From NCBI RefSeq assembly GCF_018691265.1, contig NW_024881316.1:8492819-8556818 (forward strand): 64,000 bases of DNA, in the 5' to 3' direction. Positions 38,067 to 47,763 of the stretch are shown in pieces (positions within the stretch are counted from its first letter, which is position 1; each line of letters starts with the position of its first letter). Origin of the DNA: Tyto alba. Taxonomy: Eukaryota > Chordata > Aves > Strigiformes > Tytonidae. The notes under the pieces were generated by a model. It was given only the letters and a program-made list of their open reading frames with translations, was not told the DNA's origin and searched no databases. Made by a program: the position numbers and the translations under genes.

Positions 38067-38958
38067 CTTGCCTTGCTACTCCCCCGGTGGGGGCTGCAGG
38101 GGCCGAGGGCCGAGTTTCGGGGCTCGGGACGTTTGGTGGGAGGCAAGGCACGGCGCGTGGCGGAGGCTGCGGGGCAGATCCGCGCCACTGCCCACCGGGG
38201 GCCTGCGGCGCCCCGGCCCCGCGGGGCCGTGCACGGACCGTGGGAAGGAGCATCGGGGTGCAGTTTTGCACCTCCCGGCCAATGCAGGCTGGGCGTGAAT
38301 TTAAAGGGTGCATACAGCCCGGCACCGCTGGAGAGAGAGAGGTTTAAGGATGGATATTTTACACCATCTGCGTATCACAGCGGGGCTTCGCGATGCCCAT
38401 CAATCCAACACTGGTACCTGTGTGAGGCGAACCCCGGACGTTTGTTTCCCCCGCGCACAGAGACAAAACAGGCAGTTTTTTATCAGAGGCTGATGGAGGT
38501 GTATAAAATCCATTCACAAACTCCATCTGGGAATCTCTTTCCTCACGATGAGACAATCCGAAATGATTTAAAGGAGCGCCTTGCTCGCGTCTGACAGCCA
38601 AAGGCGAAGGTCCGTCTCCATCTTCGGGGGGGGGGGGTGTGGGAGGGGGAGAGAACGGGCGACGACGACAGGGAACAGGGAGTCAGGGGCTTTTTCGGTG
38701 TCTCCGCATATGTATGCGTTTGGGGGTTTTCCCCCCTCAGCTAGATACGTCAGTATTTTTCATCAAACAGTTGGCATGCAGTAAAATACCATTTCGAGCT
38801 TGTAACTGGAGCTTAAATTAAAAAAAAAAAAAAATCCTTCAATTAAAATGTCCTCTGCCCTTAAGGATATGACGAGGTTAGAGAGGGAAAGGGGAGAGAG
38901 CCATTCCTTAGCAGCATTTCGAAAGTTTTTCTGGAGGGTCTGTAGAGCCCAGAGAGGG

Positions 38959-38973
38959 CCCCCCCCCCCCCCC
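38959..38973. repeat. Poly-C tract (C15)
   Basis: A C homopolymer in intron 1. Another G tract (38626-38637, G12) lies shortly upstream. Confidence 0.9.
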
Positions 38974-39302
38974 TCCGCCCCCGCCACGGGCAGTACTAAC
39001 GCGTGGCCGTGGGGCGGGGAGCGGGGAAGGGCAGGGAGGGTGCGAGCTGCCTGCCCCGCTCTGCCCTGCGGATTTCGCCGGTGCCTCCCGGCGGTGGTTT
39101 GCCTCGTGTTTGTGTATGTCATGGATGTGTATCTATATACATACATCTCTACATATCAGCGTGTGTTCATAATGTGTGTATGCTTGGGGAAAATTAACCT
39201 AGTCAAAGGAGGGTCAGGAGGGGGCGAGCGGCAGACAGGGATTGATAGCTGCTACCTGCTGCAAGCGCAGAAGACTCCCGCGGAATAAAGAGCGAGGGGG
39301 AG

Positions 39303-39388
39303 GAAAAAAAAAAAAAAAAAACAAAACAACAAAAAGCCCAAACAAACAAAACAAAACAAAACAAAACAAAAAAAAAAACACCAAAAAA
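39303..39388. repeat. A-rich (CAAAA)n repeat
   Basis: An A18-type run followed by degenerate CAAAA units, embedded between GC-rich blocks of intron 1. Confidence 0.88.
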
Positions 39389-40069
39389 AGAAGTAACTTT
39401 GCAGCTTCACCCCCGGCCTCGCCGAAGGGCCGGAGGCGGCGGCAGCCCTGCGTGGTTTCCCACCGCTTCCCCGCAGGGCACCGAAGAGGGATGAGAGGCT
39501 GAAAAGTTTTGCGAGTTTCCTTACTGTAGCTAAACAGAAGCCGCGGTGAGCTGCTGGAGAGGAGCGGGGCAAGGTCCGCCCGGCTCTCCAAGCCCGGGGG
39601 TGGCCGCGTTACCTGCGCGGCCAGCGCCGCGGCCGGGACCCTCGGGGCGAGCGCAGACGCGGGGCCGCTGCGGCTGCTCCCCCCGGGGTGTGAGAGGTCC
39701 TACCCCACCCCCACCCCCCCCGGCTACGAGACCTCGGGGCTCCGTTTTGGGGCTGCCATCCCGGGCTCTCCCTCCCCAAACCGGCGGCTGCCGGGCTGCG
39801 GGGTGGTGTGTGGCGGGGGGGGGGGGCCACCGCGGTACCTGGTCCTTGGCCGCCCAGCCCCCGTTCTTCAGCGCGAAGGCGCGGCCGCCTGCGCGCTGCC
39901 CCGCGCAGCGCCCGGGGTGGGTGCGCGGCTGCGGCCCCCCCCGCGGAGGCGAGAGTCCGCTGCTCCCCTCCTGCGCGGCGCTCCGCGGAGCGCCTTGCCC
40001 CCGCCCCCGCGCTTCGCCCGCTGGTTTTACGCCTCCTTTCGCTTTCTGTCCCGCCGCGCCGCGGAGGGC

Positions 40070-40087
40070 GGGGGGGGGGGGGGGGGG
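40070..40087. repeat. Poly-G tract (G18)
   Basis: The longest G homopolymer in the window, within the second CpG-dense block. Confidence 0.9.
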
Positions 40088-40185
40088 AACGGGGGACCGA
40101 GCGGCGTCTCTCCGCCCCCACCGGCGGAATGCGACCCGCTGCGCCCCCGCGGAGGGACCGCGCCCCGGGGTCTCGGCGTGCTGTG

Positions 40186-40231
40186 GCAGGCTGCGGATCC
40201 CTGCGCGGCTGCGGATCCCTGAGCGGCTGCG
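40186..40231. repeat. Short GC-rich tandem repeat
   Basis: Two close copies and a partial third of a unit reading ggctgcggatccctg followed by c/agc. It is a small tandem duplication in the CpG-dense block. Confidence 0.8.
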
Positions 40232-42204
40232 GGCGCGGTGCGCGGAGCACGGCCCCCCCACTCCCCCCCCCCCCCCCTCCCGCATCCGCGCAGCGCGGGT
40301 GGGGAGCAGCGCACCAGCCGCTGGGCTGGGAAGCTCTTCCCCGGCAACTTTCGGTGCCACTCGGGAACGCCACGTTTTCCTCGCACGGGGTGTTTGCAGA
40401 GCCGAGGGATTTATGTCTGTTTGTTTATTTGTGTGTTTGTTGTCTTTTCTTTCTGGGATTTTTTCCACCCGTTGCTATGTGATGGAGAATTGCCGCCAAA
40501 TAAAAAGTGTAGGGAATTGCAGCCATGGGACGTTGTGCTGGTGCCGAAATGGTTAAATTCTTCGTGGTACCTTTTTTTTCCAGGAGAATTATAAATGTTC
40601 GTGTTTAACAAACCACCACATACACCACCTGCTTTTTCTATAGAAAATGTTACAAAGTAAAGCCCCTTGAATCCAGGCTTAATGAAATAAGCAGATAATC
40701 TTTCTAAGAGAGAGACTATCAAACTTCCTTAACAAGCAGTTCCACTTTATTACTAAAATATAGGCCTAGAAGCTACCGTTTTGCGTTCAGCTAACATTCC
40801 AGATATTACTCTATGAACCTTTACATAACTTTTTTAGTCATCTCATCTTTCTAGTAATTCACTGAAATTTTGTGTTAAATTCTACTAGGAGAAGGGGCCG
40901 GAGCCAGAATTATAACCATTTCAAAGGACCTGACAAAAGTTGCTGAAGTTTACAGACTCAAATCATGCATTGAAATATCAGTACTTAAGTGCCGTGTATA
41001 AAGTTATAAATAGCTTTATAGCTAAGAATATACAGAATAGATTTACATTAGAAATGTTACTTTTTATTTAATCAAATAGAAATTTGACGTTAAAAGAGCA
41101 GCTGTGAAGAAGGAATCTTCAAAGTGTTCCAAACCTAGACATATGGTTGATAAAGCTATGGCTGTTTGAAAGAAGGTATTACAGCAAATTACTTCACTTT
41201 TAAAAATTTATTTTATTTGGGGATCACAGATTAACATATGTACCATTTGAAAGTCTTACAGAAACTTATAATAATATGCTAAGAAAGAAGCTCATAGCTA
41301 TAATTGAAATATAAGACATACATAGAAATGTATGTTTGGAGGTAACAGAACATCAGTAATATAATCTCTGATATGTACTGTGAAATATGTAAGAGTTGGT
41401 TTATTAGGCTGTGATTAGCCACTTTCAGAGATGGGGTTACAAGTAGCTGAAAATAACCGTGGTGCTACTAGAACTGATGTTTTTTTTGTATGGAATGTCA
41501 CTGGGGTATAACAACATGAATATTTTTAGTAAACCATTACCATAAAGTGAATTAATCTGATTTTGTGTATGTATGTAGTGTTTTAGGTATGCATGCAGAG
41601 TCTTTTATTTTCTGTATTCCTGGTTGTCATTTGTTTACAGAATTATGGCTTTAGCACCTAAGGGACATGTTTGGTTTTTTTTTTTTTTTTTTGTTTCAAA
41701 CTCCGAAAGACCATTACTTTTGCAGTGAAACTGCCAGTAAGGTATAGTCTAGTCCTGTCTAAATCAGTTTGGAACAGTGTTGAAATGTTGGTATGCGTTT
41801 GTTTGTTTTAAGCTCATTGTAATAACCAGCATATGGGCAATGTCCTTATGACAAAGGACATGAAGGGAGCGTGCATCTTAATGACTGATTAGTAACACTT
41901 TAGAGCACTAAGAAAAACAATACACTTTGATTTAAGCAATGAAATTGTTAAAATTGAAGTGTATCTGCTTGTATGTGGATGGTACATAACAATTTAATCA
42001 TCTATTTACAAGTAAATGCATAGTTGGGATTGCAGATTCTTTTTAATAATATAAAGAAAAAAATATTAATTTGTACAAAAACTGTATTCTTTTTATCACT
42101 TTTTTTAGTCAGACTTTGTCGTTTGGTTTTATATTCCCTCTTACTACATTTAACAAACAGTGAAAATTCTTATGTGGTTTTTTTTTTTTTTTCCCCCTTT
42201 TTAG

Positions 42205-42269
42205 TAATATTGCTGGACTCTAAAGCACAACAGACAGAGTTGGAATGGATTTCCTCTCCTCCCAACGGG
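42205..42269 (+). CDS. EPHA7: EPHA7 exon 2
   Basis: This 65-nt exon completes codon 33 (g|ta = Val) and encodes residues 33-54, beginning VILLDSKAQQ and ending SSPPNG. It is the N-terminal strand of the ephrin ligand-binding domain. The LLDSK...LEWISSPPNG pattern is shared by Eph receptors and fits EPHA7. Human EPHA7, from memory, has Leu where this copy has Ile at residue 34. The acceptor is a long T/C tract ending in ttttag. The donor is ggg|gtaggt, phase 0. The length of 22 codons equals that expected between exons 1 and 3. The frame would reach a stop shortly after the donor if it were not spliced. Confidence 0.95.
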
Positions 42270-44449
42270 GTAGGTACTCCAGACAAAAATGAAGTTCCTA
42301 AAGACAAGTAGTTATTTTACCAAAGCAATTGAAAGACTTGCTTTAAACTAGCTCCCCCCTCATATTTCTCTCAGTAATTGTACCAAGTGTTTATGACTTT
42401 TTCATTTTTAGAATGGAAAGGAGTGTATTTCAGGTTACAGTGTACAAATGTACAAGCTAATTAAAAGGAAGAATCTCTTTAGAAACTCACCTAAATGTTC
42501 TCCTTACCTTTTTGTTTTGTAGTGTAATCCTTTGTGCTGTACCAGAAAGCTCTGTATACTTATAACATATTATTTTAAATCACTTTTTCATTCTTCCTTT
42601 AGAAACAACAGACTTACTCCTATGTGGAAACTTTCTAAAAATATGTTTTTCATTTTCTGTATAATGGGTGATCATAAATTTGTTTACGATGTTTTCTTTG
42701 TAATTGAATAGCACAGATTGAAGTGCTCTAAAATAAAAACATTTATACTGCAGATGTGTTTGAAATGACATACCAAACTTGAAACATCCCCGAGTCTTGA
42801 GGAGCTTGATATCTGGAACTAGGCACGAATTATGTGGTTAAGGCCACCTCCAGTTTGCTTACAAATGAATCTCATGGTACTCCATGAAATGTACCAGTGT
42901 AAAGTACATCATTATAAAAAATGAGAAGTTTAGAAACATTGGTATTATTGTCTAATATATGTAAAACTGAGAAATGCTTCTTTCAGTCTGAATTACAAAT
43001 GGTATAAAAACCTTCCTTCCTCAAGCCCTGAGGAAGTACATTTTAAGAAAGATATAATGGGTATATTGTCCTACCTTAACTCAGTCTGAAAAATCATAAA
43101 TCATATGGATAGTTCTTACTCATGGAAGCAATCTTGCTGAATCCATTGTGACTCCTTGCATGAACAAGGACTTGGGGGATCAGGCCCTTAATCTTCACCG
43201 CATTAAGAAATCTGGAGCCAGAAGGGCGTGAAGTGTGAGTGGGGATATAAAAGTGTAACAAATCCTTTAAATAAGAAGAATGAAAATCCAAAAGTGTCTT
43301 TCTTTAAAAGCAAGATCGTAAAATCAATACAAGCATAAACTGGAAATGAATGTAAGGACTTCAGAAAGAATGTTATGCGAGCTCAACATGTATGATGGCT
43401 AATAACCTCGGCATTAGCATTTTGCACTGGTTGAAGCCTTTATCAGAGGTGTTTGAAAGATTAGCTCGGTGGCAATTATATTAGGGTAACCTGTAGATAA
43501 TGAAAGACATGTCAACACGTTAGATGTGTCAGCATCCTGAAAGATGAAAAGTAGAGTCCAATTCAGCAAATAGTAAAAGGCAACTTTTGTATGTAGAAGC
43601 CAATTTCAATCATGAATTAAAAGTGAATCAAAACTAATGGCTGGATTCATATGTGTGAAGATGTCCAGAAATATTTGCCTGTGAATTAACATAAAAGTAC
43701 CATTTTAATAATGTAATTTTGAAAAGAAATGTTTTTCTAGTTTTAATTACTGAATTTTCTACTATGCAAACAAGACTTCATGGGAATAAACACAGAAAAT
43801 CTAATTCTCCAGGGAAACTACTGCATCATCACAGTACAGACTATATCATCCAGACACTCGTTAAATGCCTCATTCAACTGCAAATGTTACATCTAACAAT
43901 AATCTCAAGCATTGTTAAGATAACTAAGAAGTTAAAATATCATATATTGAAACCAATAGAACTGGACACATTTGAATGGAATTCCATGTATATTCTGATA
44001 TGTTGCAGCAGGACAAAGAAAAGTTGTATTTTCTTGCTGTAAAAGCTATCATGGAATTGATCACTTCAGAAAGACTTTAATGACACATGACCTCAGATGG
44101 CATAGGTGAAACCAGATCCTGAAATACTGATGTATTTTTTTACCTGCAGAGAAGCAGGTACACCTCCAATGGGCTACCTGAAATAATAGATCTGTGATTA
44201 CATACTTGAATCATAATTTTTTAGAAAAATCATACTCCATGGCTTTGGGAAGATACAGAGTGATAGACTTCAGTGGTTAATGCTAGGGGTAATGTAAAGT
44301 AGGGCTTATCTGAATTTAGTGTTTTGTATTGTTTTCATTGACTGTAACATGAGAATCTCTCTGATACTAGCTAGCCTCATGTAGTGGGCTTTTGACTCCA
44401 AGAAGGCTCATTTGTTTTGTAGTGTTGTATTACAAAAAATGGTTTGATT

Positions 44450-44560
44450 TTGTTAAATTTTTTGTTTGTTTTTGTTTTGCTTTCTCTTTTTTTTTTTTTT
44501 TTTTTTTTAATTATTATTAATATTATTTTCTTGGTTGGTTTGTTTTTTTTTGGGGGGTGT
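44450..44560. repeat. T-rich low-complexity region
   Basis: TTTG and TTTTG units flank a T20-class homopolymer (about 44488-44508) and an AATAATT-type stretch. Confidence 0.8.
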
Positions 44561-44839
44561 GGTTATTTCTTTTGATGCAGCAGTTCACATCAAAACTCGG
44601 GGAGTGAGATTCTGTTGTGTGGTTACTTTCACTTCAAAGATACGATATGTCGTCTAACAGGAATATCTCATTGCAGAATCTGGCTTGCTGTTTTGAGGGA
44701 GGACTGCTTACACAAGATGAAAAATAAACAAAAAACCCAAACCAACTCAAAAAACAACCCCACCTCAACACAACCTGATGTGAAAAGGAGAATATAAAAA
44801 TCAGTAAAATTTTAGGCTTCTTGCTTTCTTTGTCATCTT

Positions 44840-44940
44840 TGTGCGTTGTTTTTTTTTCTTTTGTTCTGTGTTTTCATTTATTTTTGTTTTTGTTTTCCTT
44901 CTTGTTTGTTTTTGTTGTGTTTTTCTTTTTTTTTTTCAAT
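44840..44940. repeat. T-rich (TTTTTG/TTC) low-complexity region
   Basis: Degenerate TTTTG and TTTTC units on the plus strand. Open frames across it are Phe/Leu-rich and meaningless. Confidence 0.8.
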
Positions 44941-45484
44941 GCAGCAGAGCCAAAAGCTTCTGTTCAAGGCCCCTTTTTTACTTTTTTTCCTTGTTTGTGC
45001 TAGTTCTTATAGAGGGGGGGAAAAATCTTACTTGTTAAGATCTAATAAATCTACTATGAAGACAGACTTTCTTCTGTTCTGAGATTAATACAGTTCCATA
45101 TGCAATTGGTTCAGTTAATTCCATAAGCATTTAATAATAAATTTCAATCATTTAATACCATATGCATATATAATACCATACATACCATGTCTATATTAAC
45201 TGTAAGCCTTTGAAATGTGCTTTGATATTTACAACTTCTGTGCATTTCAGCATCTGCAGCCATGAAATATTTTGTGGTGATAACTTCCAGCATCAATTCA
45301 ACCACATCTGCTTTTTCTTGAAGCAGTACACCAACATTAAAATGATCTCATTTGCTGTCGAATAGGCTTGCAAAGTGTTGTATACTGCGTGGCTCTTAGT
45401 CTGGGAAACCAATGCCTTCCACACTCGGTTACCAGTGTCAGGAACGTCACTGGGTGCTCCATCCTGTGGAGGTGCTGAGTATGC

Positions 45485-45585
45485 TAGTCCCACAAAGCAT
45501 TTAAGCACATGCTTACCATTAAGCTCATAAGTACTGTCATTGATCTTAAGCGTGAGCTTAAGTGCATTATTGACACAGGGCCAGA
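45485..45585. mobile_element. MITE-like imperfect palindrome
   Basis: The left arm at about 45491-45515 (acaaagcatttaagcacatg then ctta) and the right arm at about 45545-45571 (cttaagcgtgagcttaagtg then catt) are imperfect inverted repeats. This matches a widespread amniote palindromic repeat that I remember with the text 'aaagcacttaagcacatgctta' on one side and its complement on the other, usually ending near 'ggggcc' (here 'agggcc'). It is probably a dead non-autonomous DNA transposon. The family name is not assigned. Confidence 0.55.
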
Positions 45586-46739
45586 GGGCTAAGAGCCATA
45601 CGGAGAAGTCATGGTTGACTATCGTTGGGTGAGGATAGCTCAAAGCCCCCCTCCCCTAATTTATTGCAGCTGCAGTTTCTGCAGTGAATTAAAGGTTACA
45701 AGAAACGTGAAACAAGGTGGGAGACAGATACTGTTTTCGTTACACCTCAGCAGATCTGCCTGGTTGATTTCAGTGGAAGGTTTGCCATTGCTGGAGGTGC
45801 AAATTCCCACGCCACCGAAGGCTGTTAAAGACTATGGGGCTGTTACAGGCTTACCAGTTTGTTATGTAGTTGGTATCCCAAAGAGGGAATAACAACAAAA
45901 CCCAGGCTTCAAACCAGTGAGCTTTCAGTCATGTGGGTTGTTCTTAATTACGCGTATAATCTCACGGTTCGTTTGAACTCCCAACTAAATGAAGTTTGCT
46001 CCTTTTAACATGGGTGCAGCCACTGAATAAACTGCGAGGTGAGGAGCTCCTGCTTACCCTCTTTAATTTTTAAGTAGAACAGAAGGTGGACCTGAACAAA
46101 AAGGGGACAACCAAAATGTTTTCCTGCTTTCAGATTTTTAATTCTGTCTGTTTTCTCCTGTACTCTCTCTCTATGCCACTTTCATTGTATAGCAATCATC
46201 TGACTCACAAGTTTCAGGAACCAGTCCCATGCTTTCTGTACAACTGAAAGTTCCACTGGAAGTTTTATGTACACAAGTTTTATGTACTGTAACACTAGGC
46301 AATTTCAGTTTCTGAGACTTCACTGATTTTAGGTTTCTCTGTAAGTGAAGCTGCCTCCCTCCTTTTGGTCTTTGCTTACCCAAAACTGTCATGACCTTAA
46401 TGAAATGTGGGAGCGTCCAGTGTGAAATCAGAACTTGGTACGGTGAACAGCCTTCTCTCAAGCTTCTCCTTTACAACTGTGCCGATGATATGACAGTGAT
46501 TTTTAGAAGTTATTTATATGTGGGAAAGACACAGAGGGAGAGAGAGCCTGAAGAGCTGCATTAATGTGTATTTTCTTCATTTGGGTGCTCAACAGTATTT
46601 TAACAATAACCTACTTTTTATGGAGCCGTATTGTTAAAAAGGAGGGAGACTTGAGTTGTATGAAGCCTTTTAAAATACACAGTAGTTGCATCTGGTGGCA
46701 TACTTGTTTTGTATTACTAACTGTTTGTTATTGTTTTAG

Positions 46740-47409
46740 TGGGAAGAAATTAGTGGACTGGATGAAAACTACACTCCTATACGAACATACCAGGTATGCC
46801 AGGTGATGGAATCAAACCAAAACAACTGGCTTCGGACTAACTGGATTGCAAAAAGCAATGCACAAAGGATTTTTGTAGAACTGAAATTCACTCTGAGGGA
46901 TTGTAACAGTCTTCCTGGAGTTCTGGGGACTTGTAAAGAAACTTTTAACTTGTATTATTATGAAACAGACTACGACACTGGCAGGAATATCCGAGAAAAC
47001 CAATATGTAAAAATAGACACTATTGCAGCAGATGAAAGTTTTACCCAGGGTGATCTTGGGGAGAGAAAAATGAAACTTAACACAGAGGTGAGAGAAATTG
47101 GACCTTTGTCCAAAAAAGGATTCTATCTTGCGTTTCAGGATGTAGGGGCCTGCATTGCTTTGGTCTCTGTCAAAGTCTACTACAAGAAGTGCTGGTCCAT
47201 CATTGAGAACTTAGCTATTTTTCCTGACACAGTGACTGGCTCCGAGTTTTCCTCTTTAGTTGAAGTACGAGGAACTTGCGTCAGCAGTGCAGAGGAGGAG
47301 GCAGAGAACTCGCCGAAGATGCACTGTAGTGCGGAGGGAGAATGGTTAGTGCCTATTGGAAAATGTATCTGCAAAGCCGGATACCAGCAAAAAGGAGACA
47401 CCTGTGAAC
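46740..47409 (+). CDS. EPHA7: EPHA7 exon 3 (ephrin-binding domain)
   Basis: This 670-nt exon encodes residues 55-277 and the first base of codon 278. It contains almost the entire ephrin-binding jelly-roll domain (about residues 32-210 in the family) and the start of the cysteine-rich region. Visible family marks are [74 protein letters not shown] and [18 protein letters not shown]. By homology with EphA2, Cys74 pairs with Cys192 and Cys109 with Cys119; all four are present. A sequon occurs at Asn64 (NYT). The exon is intact, without frameshift or stop. The acceptor is attgttttag|tgg and the donor is gaac|gtaagt (phase 1). From memory, human EPHA7 differs at a few positions (Ser91, Gly93, Leu142 against Ala, Ser, Gln here). 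Confidence 0.97.
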
Positions 47410-47467
47410 GTAAGTAAACATACAGCTTGCTGTCATATGTACATTATAGGTCATGTTCTACTAGATA

Positions 47468-47492
47468 TTTTTTTTTTTTTTTTTTTTTTTTT
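47468..47492. repeat. Poly-T tract just inside intron 3
   Basis: A run of about 25 T begins 58 nt after the exon 3 donor and is followed by caag, giving a textbook-looking 3' splice site. See the cryptic exon entry. Confidence 0.9.
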
Positions 47493-47496
47493 CAAG

Positions 47497-47621
47497 AGAA
47501 ATGCATCATCAGTCTTCCGTTAAAGTTTTTGGATCCTCAATCTGTAAACTTCACACTGGCTAATCTAAAGCAGTCAGACCTTCCAGATATGGAAATCAGT
47601 GGTTGCATACTGCATTTTTAA
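47497..47621 (+). other. Possible cryptic terminal exon of EPHA7
   Basis: A T25 tract followed by ttcaag| creates a strong acceptor ending at 47496. Joined to exon 3 (phase 1, last base c) it reads in frame as QKCIISLPLK and ends ISGCILHF before a taa at 47619-47621, 42 residues in all. A canonical aataaa follows at 47758-47763. The product would be a secreted protein carrying only the ephrin-binding domain and part of the cysteine-rich region. The open length is not statistically remarkable, and an intron of only 87 nt between donor and acceptor would be short. This is therefore a hypothesis, not an annotated exon. Confidence 0.2.
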
Positions 47622-47757
47622 ATTTAAACAAGAAAAGTTAAAGTTGTATGAAGTATAAATATAGATTCAGGACTAACATTTTAAACAGGTTAAGATGATG
47701 TTCCTTGTACCTCCTGGAAATGCTGAGGAAGTCATACCTATCACAGAACATTGTATA

Positions 47758-47763
47758 AATAAA
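47758..47763 (+). terminator. Candidate intronic polyadenylation signal
   Basis: A canonical AATAAA lies 349 nt downstream of the exon 3 donor, with T/GT-containing sequence (gtttgttctttc) about 27 nt further on. Such hexamers are frequent in AT-rich introns, so use is unproven. Retention of intron 3 alone would add only Arg-Lys after Glu277-type codons before a stop at 47415-47417. Confidence 0.2.

Larger units (their letters stand above)
39400..40420. promoter_or_regulatory. Second CpG-dense block inside intron 1
   Basis: About 1 kb of extremely CpG-rich sequence starts about 1.7 kb downstream of the exon 1 donor, beyond an A-rich gap. It carries G12 (39815-39826), G18 (40070-40087) and C15 (40263-40277) tracts and a short tandem repeat (about 40186-40231). 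CpG density in a vertebrate normally implies germline hypomethylation, so this may be a separate regulatory island or alternative promoter. No start site or coding exon can be assigned. Confidence 0.55.
37689..42204 (+). other. EPHA7: EPHA7 intron 1
   Basis: A 4516-bp GT-AG intron with donor GTAAGG and an acceptor preceded by a long T/C tract. The first 2.7 kb continue the CpG-rich domain, with very dense blocks at 37960-38300, 38940-39100 and 39400-40400. These contain G/C homopolymers, an A23 tract (37816-37838) and an A-rich (CAAAA)n run (39303-39388). The remainder is AT-rich and shows no recognisable gene. Large open frames in the GC-rich part exist on several frames of both strands and are products of composition. 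Confidence 0.85.
42270..46739 (+). other. EPHA7: EPHA7 intron 2
   Basis: A 4470-bp GT-AG intron (donor GTAGGT, acceptor ttattgttttag). It is AT-rich, with T-rich low-complexity stretches at 44450-44560 and 44840-44940 and one palindromic MITE-like repeat at 45485-45585. Sequence around 43380-43640 has few homopolymers and might be constrained, but nothing in it is recognised. No coding exon is supported inside. Confidence 0.85.

Noticed and set aside
37857..38594. 245-codon open frame downstream of exon 1
   Set aside because: It lies in intron 1 in CpG-rich DNA. The composition is arbitrary and there is no domain or splice evidence.
39546..40556. 336-codon open frame on the plus strand with overlapping 312- and 254-codon frames on the minus strand
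   Set aside because: All lie in CpG-island DNA with few A/T and therefore few stop codons. The translations are Pro/Arg/Gly/Ala-rich without domains, and several frames are open at once.
46171..46461. 96-codon minus-strand open frame in intron 2
   Set aside because: No family resemblance. It lies between EPHA7 exons on the opposite strand, and the length is within chance expectation.
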